A stretch of 64,000 bases of DNA from Deinococcus sp. YIM 77859 (GCF_000745175.1 NZ_JQNI01000002.1:2480001-2544000); one strand, 5' to 3'. Counted from the stretch's first letter, positions 42,807 to 52,858 are shown. Numbers and translations: made by a program. The notes: generated by a model not told the origin, from the sequence alone.

Positions 42807-44210
42807 ATGACCAGCCCTCCCCTCCGCTTTTCCCTTCGCTGGACGCTGACGCTGCTCCTCGCGGCGGGCGGCGTCCAGGCCCAGACGACGGCGCAGACCA
42901 CGGCGCCGCAAGCCCAGGCCACTGCGGCCAACACCCTGACCCTCGAAGCCGCCCTCGCCCAGCTGGCGCAGGCCCCCAGCGTCACGCAGGCGCAGCTCAG
43001 CGTGCAGGTGGCGCAGCGCAACCTGGACGCGGCCCGCAGCGCTCTGGGCCTCAGCATCAGCGTGACAGGAAACGCGAGCTATACCGGGCCGTCTACCACG
43101 GCGGCGGACGGCACCGCAACGGCGGTTGCGAGCAGCTTGGGCGGCAGCGCGGGCGTGCAGGCGAGCTTGGGGCTGCTGCCGTGGTCGAGCGCGCAGCGGA
43201 CGTTGCAGGCTGCGCAGCGCAACCTGGCCCTCGCTCAGGCGCGGCTGGCCGAGGCACAGGCGAGCGCGCGGCTCAACGTGTACCAGCAGTACTTCGCGGC
43301 CGTTCTTGCCCAGCAGGACGTGACGCTCTCTCAGCAGGCCCTGGCCCTGCGCCAGCGGCAACTGGAGGTGGCGCTCTCTCAGCAGGCCCAGGCCAACGCC
43401 ACCCAAGAGAGTGTGCTGAGCGCTCAGGCGAACGTGCAGCTGGCGCAAAGCTCTGTGCTCGAGGCGCAAGAAAGCCTCGAGACCGCCCGTCTCAACCTCG
43501 CTGCGGTGCTGGGCCGTGACCTGACCGGTGTGGTCTTTGGCAGCCTGCCCGCGAGCAGCTTTTCCCTGCCGGACCTCGGTGCCCTTGTCGCCCGTGCTCG
43601 CCGCGGCACCAGCGCCGTGATCGAGGCGCAGAACAACCTGGCCGCCGCTCAGGAGACGCTTGCCGAGCAGCAGCGTGACGTGCAGCTTCCTGATCTCACC
43701 ACCACCGTTCGTTACGGCCCAGCGGGAAGCGGTGGCCTGAGTGCCAGCCTGAACCTCAAGGAGGGGAGCGCCAGCGTGGGGTACAGCCTGCCGCTGGGCA
43801 GTAGCGCGGCGGAGAGCAGCACGAGCCGCGTGGTCGCCAGCCTCAGCGGCGGCTACGTGGTGTATTCGCCCGCCCTGCGTGCACAGCTGTCGGCCGCGGA
43901 GGCGAGCGTGACCCAGGCGCAGCTCACCCTGAATGTCACCCAGCAGAACGCTGAACTGGAAGTTCGCACCCGATACAGCGCCGCCCAGTCGGCATTAACG
44001 GCCCTTCCCGCTCGCAGCACCCAGGTCGAGGTGGCGCGGGCGGCCCTGCAGGCGGCTCAGGCCCGCTTGCAGGCGGGAACAGGCACCGCCGACGACGTGA
44101 CTGCCGCCGAACTGAACCTCGCCCAGGCGCGGCGCGCCCTTGTTCAGGCCCGCGCGAATGCCCAGATCGCCCTCATTCAACTTGCCCATGCTGCCGGAGG
44201 CTCCCTGTGA
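42807..44210 (+). CDS. TolC-family outer-membrane efflux protein 1
   Basis: A 467-residue TolC-like protein of the outer membrane factor family. Signal peptide SLRWTLTLLLAAGGVQAQ. The rest is Ala/Gln-rich long helices in two repeats (NTLTLEAALAQLAQAPSVTQAQ; VQVAQRNLDAARSALGLSIS; ... ARARRGTSAVIEAQNNLAAAQETLAEQQRDV) with beta segments (LTTTVRYGPAGSG) for the barrel. Expected to trimerise into a channel-tunnel taking substrates from the HlyD adaptor. ATG 42807 has GGTGGGGGAC upstream; GTG 42798 is an alternative. First of six overlapping efflux genes; its stop overlaps the second TolC-like gene (GTGA). Confidence 0.88.
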   Translation: MTSPPLRFSLRWTLTLLLAAGGVQAQTTAQTTAPQAQATAANTLTLEAALAQLAQAPSVTQAQLSVQVAQRNLDAARSALGLSISVTGNASYTGPSTTAADGTATAVASSLGGSAGVQASLGLLPWSSAQRTLQAAQRNLALAQARLAEAQASARLNVYQQYFAAVLAQQDVTLSQQALALRQRQLEVALSQQAQANATQESVLSAQANVQLAQSSVLEAQESLETARLNLAAVLGRDLTGVVFGSLPASSFSLPDLGALVARARRGTSAVIEAQNNLAAAQETLAEQQRDVQLPDLTTTVRYGPAGSGGLSASLNLKEGSASVGYSLPLGSSAAESSTSRVVASLSGGYVVYSPALRAQLSAAEASVTQAQLTLNVTQQNAELEVRTRYSAAQSALTALPARSTQVEVARAALQAAQARLQAGTGTADDVTAAELNLAQARRALVQARANAQIALIQLAHAAGGSL

Positions 44211-45247
44211 AGCGCGTCCCCACCCTGACCCTCGCCCTGAGTTTCGCCCTGCTTTTGCCCACCGCCGCGGCCCAGACCGCCGTCTCACTCACCCAGGCCG
44301 TGCAGGCCGCGCTCACCAATGGAACGGACGTGCGGACGGCACAGGCCAACCTCGAAAAGGCGACCGCCGCGAACCGGGCCGCGCAGAGTGATCCCAGCGT
44401 CCTCGCGGCAGCCAGATTGTCGGCGCAAAACGAGCAGGCGCTCGCCACGGTGCAGCTCCGCGCGGCGCGGCTTTCGACCCTCCAAAACACGGTCAGCGCC
44501 TACATCGCGCTGTTGGAGGCGCAGGAGAACGTGGAACTCCAGACCCTTCAGACCCAGGTGGACCGGAAGGCTGTGCAGGTTGCCCAGGTCAAGCAGAGTG
44601 TGGGCAACGCGACCGCCCTCGACGTGCAAAAGGCGCAAAACACCCTGGCGGGCAGCACGCAGACCCTCGAAGACGCCCGCGCGCAGGTGAACCTCGCCTC
44701 CGCCAGGCTCGCCAGCCTCACCGGCCTCTCCAGCGGCGTGCGGGCTTCAGGTCTGGGAACGCTTCCTCCCCTCAAAACGACGCTGGCACAACTCCGCACG
44801 GGTCTGGACGACAACCTCACCAGTGTTGTCGCGGCCCGGCAGGCGGTGGCCGAAGCGCAGCTCAGCGTGCGGCTGGCCGACAACGACTTTACCCCCGCCC
44901 GCACCCTGAGTGACGCCCGCACTGCCCTTGCCAATGCGCAGCGCAGCCTGGACGCCGCACAGAAGAACGCTGCCAATTCGCTTGCCGCGGCCTATCAAAC
45001 CGCCCAGAACGCCGCCGAGCAGTTGGAGGTGGCCCTCAGCCGCGAGGCGGCCGCTCTGAAGAGCTACAACCAGGACGCGGCTCGCCTCAGAAGCGGGACG
45101 ATCAGCGCCGTGGAGCTCCAGCAGACGCAGCTGGCCCTGAAGCAGGCGCAGTTTAGCCGTCTGCAGGCGCAGGGCAACGTGCTGGAAGCGCTCGCTGCGC
45201 TGTCGGTCGCGGCCGGACAGAACCTGACCGGCATCGGAGGTGCGTGA
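44207..45247 (+). CDS. TolC-family outer-membrane efflux protein 2
   Basis: A second, shorter TolC-like protein (346 residues) following directly on the first. Signal peptide VPTLTLALSFALLLPTAAAQ, then long Gln/Ala-rich helices: VSLTQAVQAALTNGTDVRTAQANLEKATAANRAAQSD, LQTLQTQVDRKAVQVAQVKQSV and ARQAVAEAQLSVRLADNDF. It is about 100 residues shorter than a full TolC and lacks clear barrel strands in the second half, so it may be a channel half-partner or a periplasmic coiled-coil subunit rather than an independent pore. GTGA overlap upstream, GTG/ATG overlap with the adaptor downstream. Confidence 0.8.
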   Translation: MKRVPTLTLALSFALLLPTAAAQTAVSLTQAVQAALTNGTDVRTAQANLEKATAANRAAQSDPSVLAAARLSAQNEQALATVQLRAARLSTLQNTVSAYIALLEAQENVELQTLQTQVDRKAVQVAQVKQSVGNATALDVQKAQNTLAGSTQTLEDARAQVNLASARLASLTGLSSGVRASGLGTLPPLKTTLAQLRTGLDDNLTSVVAARQAVAEAQLSVRLADNDFTPARTLSDARTALANAQRSLDAAQKNAANSLAAAYQTAQNAAEQLEVALSREAAALKSYNQDAARLRSGTISAVELQQTQLALKQAQFSRLQAQGNVLEALAALSVAAGQNLTGIGGA

Positions 45248-46686
45248 TGACCCTTCCTTCCTCGCAGCAGACCGCCACCGGAGTGGCTGTGCCCTCCCGC
45301 CGAGCTCGGCGGCGCAGGCGCTGGCCCTGGGTGCTCGCCGGGCTGCTCCTGATTGGTGGCGCAGGCGGCGTGTGGTATACGCGCACGCACTCGGCTGAGG
45401 CGCAGGCGCAGGCCCCAGCCACCCAGACCCAGGTGGTGCAGCTCGGCACCGTACGTGTGAGCGTGAGTGGCCCCGGTACCCTGGAGGCGGCGGCCACCCG
45501 CACCATCGGCGTGGACCGCAACGTGACTGTGGGGACACTGCCCGCCGTGGGCGAACGGGTCACGCGCGGGCAACTCCTCACCACCCTCACAAGCGACGAC
45601 GTGACCGCGAACGTCCGCACCGCCGAGCTGAACCTCGAAAAGGCGCGGGCCACCCTGGACGCCCTGCGCGCCTCGCAGCAGTCGTCGCGGGTGGGGCAGC
45701 AGAGCAGCGTCACCCAGGCCGACGCGAACGTCACCCAGGCGCAGGCTGCTGTCAGTGAGGCCGAGCGGACCCTGGCGCAGGCCCGCACCACCCTGAGGGC
45801 CCAAGAACGCCTGGCGGCCATCGGCGCGGTGAGTGCTCAGGCGCTGGGGGACGCGCGCAGCGCTGTGGTGAGCGCGCAAGCGGCCCTGCAAAAGGCGCAG
45901 AGCAGCTTGGCCACTGCTCGCGTCAGCGCGGCCAGCGCCCGCGTTCAGGCGCAGGCTGAGGCCGAAAGTGGCGCCCAGGACCTGCGCAACGCGCAGCTCG
46001 CCGTGCAGCAGGCTGAGGAGAATCTGGCAACCGCGCAAAAGGCCCAAGCGGACCTCAAGGTCTACGCGCCCATCAGCGGCGTTGTCAGCGCTGTCAACGC
46101 CTCAGAAGGTGCCGTTGTGGAGACGAGCACCACCCTCCTCACCCTGCTGGACGACACCACCCTCAACCTTCCCGTGCAGGTGGACGAGACCGATATCGCG
46201 GGCGTGCGCGTCGGCCAGACCGCCGAAGTGACGCTCGACGCCTACGACGGCGAGACCTTTACTGGCCGGGTGATTCGCGTGTCGCCGGGAGCCACCCAGG
46301 AAAACGGCATCAGCGTCTTCACGGCGACCGTGAGTCTGCCTAACCCGGAGGGCAAACTGCGGCCCGGCATGACCGCGGAGGCGGAGATCATCCAGAACGA
46401 GGCGTCCGGGTTGGTCGTGCCGCAGCGGGCGGTGCAGACCGTGCGGGACCGGCATTACGTGCTGGTCCAGGGCGAGGAAGGCGGCGAGCCTGAGCGCACC
46501 CGCGTGACCCTGGGCCCGACGGACGGCACCAACGTCATCGTAGAAAGTGGCTTGACCGCTGGGCAGGTGGTGGTGGTGCCGGGGAGCACTCGGCGCGGCA
46601 CCTCCAGTACCGGCAGCAGCGGACAGGAGCAGCGGGGTGGCTTTGGCGGCCCGCCTCCCGGCGCGTTCGGCGGGGGAATGCCATGA
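45244..46686 (+). CDS. HlyD/MacA-family periplasmic adaptor
   Basis: A 480-residue membrane fusion protein. N-terminal anchor RRWPWVLAGLLLIGGAGGVW; lipoyl-like half VSGPGTLEAAATRTIGVDRNVTVGTLPAVGERVTRGQ; a very long Gln/Ala coiled-coil hairpin (about 130-270); second lipoyl half VYAPISGVVSAVNASEGAVV; beta-barrel LPVQVDETDIAGVRVGQTAEVTLDAY; C-terminal membrane-proximal domain. The Gly-rich tail ends [16 protein letters not shown]. It should join the ABC transporter to a TolC channel. Either GTG 45244 or ATG 45247 starts it; both overlap the previous stop. Stop overlaps the ATPase start. Confidence 0.9.
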   Translation: MMTLPSSQQTATGVAVPSRRARRRRRWPWVLAGLLLIGGAGGVWYTRTHSAEAQAQAPATQTQVVQLGTVRVSVSGPGTLEAAATRTIGVDRNVTVGTLPAVGERVTRGQLLTTLTSDDVTANVRTAELNLEKARATLDALRASQQSSRVGQQSSVTQADANVTQAQAAVSEAERTLAQARTTLRAQERLAAIGAVSAQALGDARSAVVSAQAALQKAQSSLATARVSAASARVQAQAEAESGAQDLRNAQLAVQQAEENLATAQKAQADLKVYAPISGVVSAVNASEGAVVETSTTLLTLLDDTTLNLPVQVDETDIAGVRVGQTAEVTLDAYDGETFTGRVIRVSPGATQENGISVFTATVSLPNPEGKLRPGMTAEAEIIQNEASGLVVPQRAVQTVRDRHYVLVQGEEGGEPERTRVTLGPTDGTNVIVESGLTAGQVVVVPGSTRRGTSSTGSSGQEQRGGFGGPPPGAFGGGMP

Positions 46687-47432
46687 CGGAATCCACCTTT
46701 CAGGTCAGGCCGACCACACTGGCTCCTCCTGTGGTGGACCTGCGGGACATTCGCAAGACCTACGCCCAGGGTGACGTGGTGTTCGAGGCGCTGCGGGGCG
46801 TGAGCCTCCAGATCCGGCAAGGCGAGATGGTGGCCCTGATGGGGCCTTCCGGCAGCGGCAAAACCACCCTGATGCAGCTGATCGGCCTGCTGGACCGTCC
46901 CAGCGCGGGGACCTATCACCTGGGTGGCCGTGACGTGACCACCCTGAGCGAGAACGAGCGGGCCGAGGCCCGGAACCGCGAGATCGGCTTCGTGTTCCAG
47001 GCGTTTCACCTCTTGCCCCGCCAGACCCTGCTGGAGAATGTGGAGGTGCCCCTCACCTACGCGGGGGTTCCGGCGCGGGAACGGCGCGAGCGGGCGCTGC
47101 AACTGCTGGAGCGCGTGGGCCTGGCGAACAAGGCCGGGAACCTCCCCAGCCAGATCAGCGGCGGGCAGAAGCAGCGCGTGGCCGTTGCCCGCGCCCTGGC
47201 GGGCCGTCCGCGCCTGCTGCTCGCGGACGAACCGACCGGGAACCTCGACACGCGCACCAGCGAGGAGGTGATGGCCCTTTTCAGCGAACTCCACGCCGAG
47301 GGCACCACCGTTGTCCTCGTCACGCACGAGCCGGACATCGGCGCCTATGCCGAACGGGTGATTCGCGTGCGTGACGGCCTGATCGAACGCGACGAGCGGC
47401 AGACGCCCCGCCGCCCGGAGGGCACTCCATGA
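46683..47432 (+). CDS. MacB-type ABC transporter ATP-binding protein
   Basis: A 249-residue ATPase of the LolD/MacB class. Walker [16 protein letters not shown] near residue 57, Q-loop [18 protein letters not shown], signature [17 protein letters not shown] near 155 (I in place of L in LSGGQ), Walker [16 protein letters not shown] near 180, H-loop VLVTHEPD. It powers the divided MacB-like permease encoded next; in E. coli these are one polypeptide. ATGA overlaps on both sides link it to adaptor and permease. Confidence 0.94.
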   Translation: MTESTFQVRPTTLAPPVVDLRDIRKTYAQGDVVFEALRGVSLQIRQGEMVALMGPSGSGKTTLMQLIGLLDRPSAGTYHLGGRDVTTLSENERAEARNREIGFVFQAFHLLPRQTLLENVEVPLTYAGVPARERRERALQLLERVGLANKAGNLPSQISGGQKQRVAVARALAGRPRLLLADEPTGNLDTRTSEEVMALFSELHAEGTTVVLVTHEPDIGAYAERVIRVRDGLIERDERQTPRRPEGTP

Positions 47433-48742
47433 CCGTTCACCCAGACACCACCCCCCTTGTCACCCCCGTGCCGGAGGCGGAAGCTGCCGTGGTCAGGCGC
47501 GGCGGCCTGGGGCTGGGCGGGGCCTTTCGCATCGCCTGGCGGGCCATTGTGGGGACGCCCCTGCGCTCCATGCTGACCGCGCTGGGCGTGATTATCGGTG
47601 TGGCGGCGGTCGTCGCCCTCACCGCGATCGGACAGGGCAGCACGGCGGGTGTGACGCGCAATCTCGAAGCGCTGGGCACCAACCTCCTCACCGTGCAGAG
47701 CGCGCGGGGACGGCCCGGCGGCAGCCTGGTCCGGGGCGGGCCCCGTCAGACCATCACCGTGGAGGATGCAGAAGCGCTTGCGACGGCCTTTGGGGACCGG
47801 GTGGTGGGCGTAGCCCCCACGGTGCAGAGCAGCGTGCAAGCCAAGGTGGGGAGCAGCAACACGCAGGTCACGGTGGTGGGCACCTGGCCCCCCTATGAGA
47901 CGGTTCGCAACAGCCCGGTGGAGCGCGGAGCCTACTTTACCCAGGCCGATGTGGAAGGTCGCAAGCGGACTGCCGTCATCGGCGCGCAGGTGGTGGCGGA
48001 CCTCTTTACGGACGGCAGTGACCCCATCGGGCAGAAAATTCGCCTCAACGGCGTGTCCTTTACGGTCGTCGGCGTGCTGCCCGACAAGGGCAACAGCGGC
48101 TTTGGCAACGCCAACAGCCAGGTGCTCATTCCCCTGAGCACCTACACCCAGCGGTTTGCCCGCACGAACAGCGCCGGAGGCCAGCCCACAGTGAACAACG
48201 TGTACCTCCAGGCTGCCCGCAAGGATGACCTCAGCCAGCTTCAGTCGGACGTGACCGAGCTGCTCGCCGCCCGCCACGAGCAGACCGACCCTGAGAACCT
48301 CGATTTTCAGGTGCAGAACCAGGCGGACGCGCTGGCCAGCCTCAACAGCGTGACGGGCACGCTCACCCTGCTGGTGGGCGCGATTGCCGGAATCAGCCTC
48401 CTGGTGGGCGGCATCGGCATCATGAACATCATGCTTGTCAGCGTGACCGAGCGCACCCGCGAGATCGGGATCCGCAAGGCGCTCGGGGCCAAGCCCCGCG
48501 ACATCCTCACGCAGTTTTTGGTCGAGGCCGCCCTGCTCTCTGTCGGTGGCGGCCTGATCGGCCTGGCGCTGGGCATCGGGGCCGCCTACATCGGGAACGC
48601 CTTCGGGATCAGCCCGGTCTTCTCGCCCACGCCCATCCTCGTCGCCTTTGCCTTTAGCGCCCTCGTTGGCCTGTTCTTTGGCTACTATCCCGCCGCCCGC
48701 GCAGCCCGGCTCGATCCGGTAGACAGCCTGCGGTACGAGTGA
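47429..48742 (+). CDS. MacB-type ABC transporter permease
   Basis: A 437-residue permease of the FtsX/MacB type. TM1 about 43-63 (MLTALGVIIGVAAVVALTAIG), a large extracytoplasmic MacB_PCD domain (about 65-300, with AVIGAQVVADLFTDGSDPIGQKIRLNGVSFTVVGVL), then three C-terminal helices including LVGAIAGISLLVGGIGIMNIMLVSVTERTREIGIRKALGA and FSALVGLFFGYYPAARAARLDPVDSLRYE. MacB systems act as mechanotransmitters expelling periplasmic toxins, peptides or lipids rather than carrying them across the inner membrane. Follows its ATPase with an ATGA overlap. Confidence 0.94.
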   Translation: MTVHPDTTPLVTPVPEAEAAVVRRGGLGLGGAFRIAWRAIVGTPLRSMLTALGVIIGVAAVVALTAIGQGSTAGVTRNLEALGTNLLTVQSARGRPGGSLVRGGPRQTITVEDAEALATAFGDRVVGVAPTVQSSVQAKVGSSNTQVTVVGTWPPYETVRNSPVERGAYFTQADVEGRKRTAVIGAQVVADLFTDGSDPIGQKIRLNGVSFTVVGVLPDKGNSGFGNANSQVLIPLSTYTQRFARTNSAGGQPTVNNVYLQAARKDDLSQLQSDVTELLAARHEQTDPENLDFQVQNQADALASLNSVTGTLTLLVGAIAGISLLVGGIGIMNIMLVSVTERTREIGIRKALGAKPRDILTQFLVEAALLSVGGGLIGLALGIGAAYIGNAFGISPVFSPTPILVAFAFSALVGLFFGYYPAARAARLDPVDSLRYE

Positions 48743-48781
48743 AGCTTTCGCCCACCAGCAAACACATACAAGGAGCCCCCT

Positions 48782-49375
48782 ATGAAGCCTATGCAGAAGC
48801 CCTTCAAGCTCCTCCTGCCCCTCGGCCTCGTTCTCCTGCCCGTGGCGGGCGCGCAGCAAAGCGGCCAGACGCCGCAGCTCACCCCGGAAATGCGGGCGCG
48901 CATGGCGCAGATGCAGCCGGTCATGGACCTGGTCCAGACAGTCAGGTTGCTGCCCGAGCTGGAAAAGAACAGGGCGACGGCGGTGACAAAGGCGCAGGCC
49001 AAGCAACTGCTTCCCATCCTGACCGCCCTGCAAAAGGCCAAGGTGGTGCAGCCCAACGACGCCCAGAAGTACCTCACGCAGATCGAAGACAAGATTCTGA
49101 CGGCGCGGCAGCTCACGGCGCTCGACGATCTGTTGCTCAAGGCCGAGCAGGAGCGCGAGGCGCGGCGGGCACAGGCGCGAAGCGGACCAAATGGGGGCGG
49201 CCAGGGCCAGCTGGGGCTGCGGCTTCCAGGGGTGCCCGGCAGGCTCGGCGGCCCGTCTGGTGGGACGGGGCAGAACGCGGGAGCGCGGGGTCAGAGCGGC
49301 CCATTTCACCCCTTCGCCCAGGGCCGGGGCGCCGACGCCCTGAAGCAGTACATCGCGGTGCTGCAGAAGAAGTAG
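48782..49375 (+). CDS. secreted hypothetical protein of the efflux operon
   Basis: A 197-residue exported protein closing the efflux operon. Signal peptide KLLLPLGLVLLPVAGAQQ. The mature N-terminal part is helical (MRARMAQMQPVMDLVQTVRLLPELEK ... TKAQAKQLLPILTALQKAK ... LTARQLTALDDLLLKAEQEREARRAQ), and the C-terminal part is Gly/Pro/Gln-rich and probably disordered. The helical part is reminiscent of CpxP/Spy-like periplasmic sensors by composition only. AAGGAG precedes the ATG. Lying 39 bp after the permease, it may monitor or buffer the exported substrate, or feed back on the divergent kinase. Confidence 0.7.
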   Translation: MKPMQKPFKLLLPLGLVLLPVAGAQQSGQTPQLTPEMRARMAQMQPVMDLVQTVRLLPELEKNRATAVTKAQAKQLLPILTALQKAKVVQPNDAQKYLTQIEDKILTARQLTALDDLLLKAEQEREARRAQARSGPNGGGQGQLGLRLPGVPGRLGGPSGGTGQNAGARGQSGPFHPFAQGRGADALKQYIAVLQKK

Positions 49376-49400
49376 AAGTAACCGCCCTTCCTCGCGACCG

Positions 49401-49433
49401 AACGCCATCCGGCGTCCTTCCCCAGGTGGCGTT
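49401..49433. terminator. inverted repeat between convergent genes
   Basis: AACGCCA (49401-49407) pairs with TGGCGTT (49427-49433), then TCCC; lies between the efflux operon end and tsaB. Confidence 0.45.
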
Positions 49434-49436
49434 TCC

Positions 49437-50012
49437 CTACAGGTACGCCAGCGCCCATTCCGTTGCCCCGTGTGCCAGCCCCGCCCGCAGCAGCGCCAGG
49501 CCGTCCGGCGGCGTGTCCCGGTGGTGGGGGAGACCGGCGGCCAGGGCCTCGAACTCCGCCAGGGGCCGCTTTTCGGGGGCATGAATGACGCGGGTGACCA
49601 CGCCCCCCCGGACCTCATAGACCGCGCCGTAGACGTTGCCGCGCCGCGCATCAAGCGAGACGGCCACCTCGCCTTCGGGGACGCTTCCGCTCGCCCCGCG
49701 CACGAGGGCTTCCAGGGTAGAGACGCCCCTGACCGGCGCCCCCCAGACGCGCCCCAGCCCCAGCGCGTAGCTCGCGCCGACGCGCACGCCGGTGTACGAG
49801 CCCGGCCCGGTTCCAAGAACGATGGTTTGGGCAAAAAAGGGCAGACCTGCGCGCTTGAACAGGGCCTTGGCGGCATCCGGGAGGCGTTCGGCGTGCGCGC
49901 GGCCCACCTCCTCGGAAAGCTGGGCCTCTGCGCCGTCCCAGGCCAGCGCCAGGGTCAGAAAGGAGGTGGCGGTGTCCAGGGCGAGAGTCACACGGGGCGT
50001 GGGGCCTTGCAT
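49437..50012 (-). CDS. tsaB: tRNA threonylcarbamoyladenosine biosynthesis protein TsaB
   Basis: TsaB, 191 residues, the dimerisation partner of TsaD in forming t6A at position 37 of ANN-decoding tRNAs. ASKHA-fold motifs: LALDTATSFLTLALAWDG at the N-terminus, GTGPGSYTGVRVGASYALGLG near residue 63 (phosphate loop) and VSLDARRGNVYGAVYEV near 110. Shorter C-terminal half than the E. coli protein (231 residues). Start ATG 50012 lies 7 nt after TAGAAT; the upstream ATG 50021 and GTG 50051 lack support. Divergent from citrate synthase. Confidence 0.93.
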   Translation of the reverse strand: MQGPTPRVTLALDTATSFLTLALAWDGAEAQLSEEVGRAHAERLPDAAKALFKRAGLPFFAQTIVLGTGPGSYTGVRVGASYALGLGRVWGAPVRGVSTLEALVRGASGSVPEGEVAVSLDARRGNVYGAVYEVRGGVVTRVIHAPEKRPLAEFEALAAGLPHHRDTPPDGLALLRAGLAHGATEWALAYL

Positions 50013-50019
50013 GGGCGGC

Positions 50020-50025
50020 ATTCTA
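50020..50025 (-). promoter_or_regulatory. -10 hexamer TAGAAT of tsaB
   Basis: Minus-strand TAGAAT, 7 nt, ATG at 50012. Confidence 0.55.
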
Positions 50026-50101
50026 GGGTGCCTCGGTGCCGGCGCTGTCACCGCCGTGGGAACGTGACTGGGGGTGGATTCGGGGCAGCGCGGCCCGGTG
50101 G

Positions 50102-50107
50102 TATGGT
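50102..50107 (+). promoter_or_regulatory. possible -10 TATGGT of citrate synthase
   Basis: TATGGT, 9 nt, ATG at 50117; spacing is slightly longer than for the other leaderless candidates. Confidence 0.4.
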
Positions 50108-50116
50108 GAACCTACC

Positions 50117-51259
<1,143 letters not shown>

Positions 51260-51272
51260 GCGAAAGGCAAAG

Positions 51273-51309
51273 AGGGCCGGGGCACACGCGCTCCGGCCTT
51301 GTTCTTTGG
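51273..51309. terminator. bidirectional intrinsic terminator
   Basis: AGGGCCGG (51273-51280) pairs with CCGGCCTT (51293-51300), followed by GTTCTTT on the plus strand; A-rich sequence before the stem gives a T-rich tail on the minus strand. Serves citrate synthase and the converging YbjN-like gene. Confidence 0.75.
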
Positions 51310-51326
51310 ACGTGGGGCTGCACGGA

Positions 51327-51785
51327 TTAGGCGCTCATCCCCTTGCTGCCGTGCAGGGTGCGCTCGACCGCCTCGGTGACTTCGGCCTCGAAGCGGCGCA
51401 GGTGCTCGCGCAACCTCTCCAGTTCGCTGGAACCGAGGTCGCGCAGCCACAGCACGCTGCGGCCCAGCACGGCAAAGGTGAGGGGGGTGTCGTCGCCCGC
51501 CTCCTCATCGTCGACCGGATCAAGGTTCAGGGCGCCGTAGTCGAGGCCCTGGTTGAGCAGGTTCATGCCCATCAGGATGTCCGGCAGAGCGTCTTCCTCG
51601 ACGTAGAGGTCAAGGTCGAGGTGGAGCCTCACAATCACGCCGCCCTGCGGATCGGGCTCCGCGAAGAGGGCGACGCGGCTTTCCCCATTGCGGACCAGGG
51701 CGCCGTCTTCCACCGCCTCGACGGTCATGCCGCTTTCCTCCAGGGCGCGCATGATGCGCTGAAGTTCCGTTCCGGGGGCCGTCAT
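51327..51785 (-). CDS. YbjN-like acidic protein
   Basis: A 152-residue acidic protein with an alpha/beta pattern of YbjN or type III secretion chaperone folds: TELQRIMRALEESGMTVEAVEDGALVR, VALFAEPDPQGGVIVRLHLDLDLYVEEDALPDILMGMNLLNQGLDYGALNLD and LTFAVLGRSVLWLRDLGSSELERLREHLRRF. No catalytic residues. In D. radiodurans a YbjN-like protein (DR1245) has been reported as a partner of the single-strand annealing protein DdrB; this gene may be its orthologue, but that is a guess from fold and genus. ATG 51785 lies 7 nt after TATACT. Confidence 0.65.
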   Translation of the reverse strand: MTAPGTELQRIMRALEESGMTVEAVEDGALVRNGESRVALFAEPDPQGGVIVRLHLDLDLYVEEDALPDILMGMNLLNQGLDYGALNLDPVDDEEAGDDTPLTFAVLGRSVLWLRDLGSSELERLREHLRRFEAEVTEAVERTLHGSKGMSA

Positions 51786-51792
51786 GGGAGGG

Positions 51793-51798
51793 AGTATA
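51793..51798 (-). promoter_or_regulatory. -10 hexamer TATACT, leaderless type
   Basis: Minus-strand TATACT, 7 nt, ATG at 51785. Confidence 0.6.
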
Positions 51799-51843
51799 GA
51801 GCGGTGGCTGCGGGCCAACCGGTGGCCCGCCCCTTTTCGCGCT

Positions 51844-52827
51844 TCAGCCGTGATACACCCACTCGTTGCCCTGCCAGGTCCGCGCGAGTTGCCCGAGCAG
51901 GTGCAGGTGCTCGGCGTGCGCGAGGGTCTCGGCCAGAGCAAAGCGCCGCCCGGCGGTGTTGAGGTCACGGGGAAACATGGCGAGCGAGAGGCCGTAGGCG
52001 CTGCGCGGCTCACGGGTTGCCTCCGCCCGGATAAAGTCCAGCCGTTCGTGGTGGTGGTCACGCAGCTCGCGGGCGCGGGCCTGCACCCCCTCCATCACGG
52101 GGCCATGGTGCCCGACCACCGCCCGTGCTGGGTTGAGCGCCTCCAACTTGCCGAGCGTCTGAAGGTAGTCCCCCAGCGGATCAGGCCGGGTGTAGGCGTA
52201 CAGGCCCACGTTGGGGCTGATTCTGGGCAAAATCGCGTCTCCGGCGATCAGCAGGCTTTCTTCCGCGTTCCAGAGGCCCAGGTGTCCGTCCGCGTGCCCG
52301 GGCAGCCACAGCACCTCCCACTCGCTGCCCGCCAGCGTGATCATCTGGCCCTCGCGCAGGGGCGCGACCCGGCTGGCGGGGTGAACGCGGGCACGGCCCC
52401 GGCGGCTGTCGTGTTCCAGCGTCGCGATGAGCTGGGGCGGCAACCCGTGGTCCTGCATGTGTTTGGTGTGGCCCGGGAGCCATTCCTCCCACAGGTGCCA
52501 GTAGCGCTCGCCGCGCCCGATCTCCACGTCGAGCATCTGCACGCTGGCCCCACTGCGCTCCTCGACCACGCCGGCTAGCCCGTAGTGGTCCGGATGATGG
52601 TGCGTGATGATAACCCGCTCCACGTCCGGCCAGTGCAGTCCCAGCGCGGCAAGGCCCCCTTCGATGGCCGCTCTGGCCTCGGGCGTGTCCAGCGCCGTGT
52701 CGATCAGGGTGACGGGACCGGCGGTGTCGATCAGGACCGTCACGGTCTTCATGGGGTAGGGGATAGGCACCTGGAGGGCGTGCAGCGTGCCGTGCACGGG
52801 GGTAAGAACGGGGTCAGGTGCGGTCAT
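51844..52827 (-). CDS. metallo-beta-lactamase-fold hydrolase
   Basis: A 327-residue cytoplasmic MBL-fold enzyme. Metal motif VIITHHHPDHYGLAGVVEE near residue 76, second His in WLPGHADGHLGL near 180, Asp in LLIAGDAILPRIS near 200, and the third His at VVGHHGPVMEG near 243, so a two-metal glyoxalase II-like site is complete. The C-terminal helical region (RARELRDHHHERLDFI ... ARTWQGNEW) is like the MBL-associated LACTB2 extension. Substrate unknown; LACTB2-like enzymes act as nucleases or thioesterases. ATG 52827 is 7 nt after TAGCCT. Confidence 0.9.
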   Translation of the reverse strand: MTAPDPVLTPVHGTLHALQVPIPYPMKTVTVLIDTAGPVTLIDTALDTPEARAAIEGGLAALGLHWPDVERVIITHHHPDHYGLAGVVEERSGASVQMLDVEIGRGERYWHLWEEWLPGHTKHMQDHGLPPQLIATLEHDSRRGRARVHPASRVAPLREGQMITLAGSEWEVLWLPGHADGHLGLWNAEESLLIAGDAILPRISPNVGLYAYTRPDPLGDYLQTLGKLEALNPARAVVGHHGPVMEGVQARARELRDHHHERLDFIRAEATREPRSAYGLSLAMFPRDLNTAGRRFALAETLAHAEHLHLLGQLARTWQGNEWVYHG

Positions 52828-52834
52828 GTCCGGC

Positions 52835-52840
52835 AGGCTA
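52835..52840 (-). promoter_or_regulatory. -10 hexamer TAGCCT, leaderless type
   Basis: Minus-strand TAGCCT, 7 nt, ATG at 52827. Confidence 0.5.
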
Positions 52841-52858
52841 CCACCGGCGGCGAACGCC

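Noticed and set aside
47345..49876. An 843-codon open frame on the minus strand opposite the ABC permease
   Set aside because: GC-rich shadow: the plus-strand genes there have clear MacB motifs, ribosome sites and overlaps, while the antisense product is His/Arg/Gly-rich with no domain.
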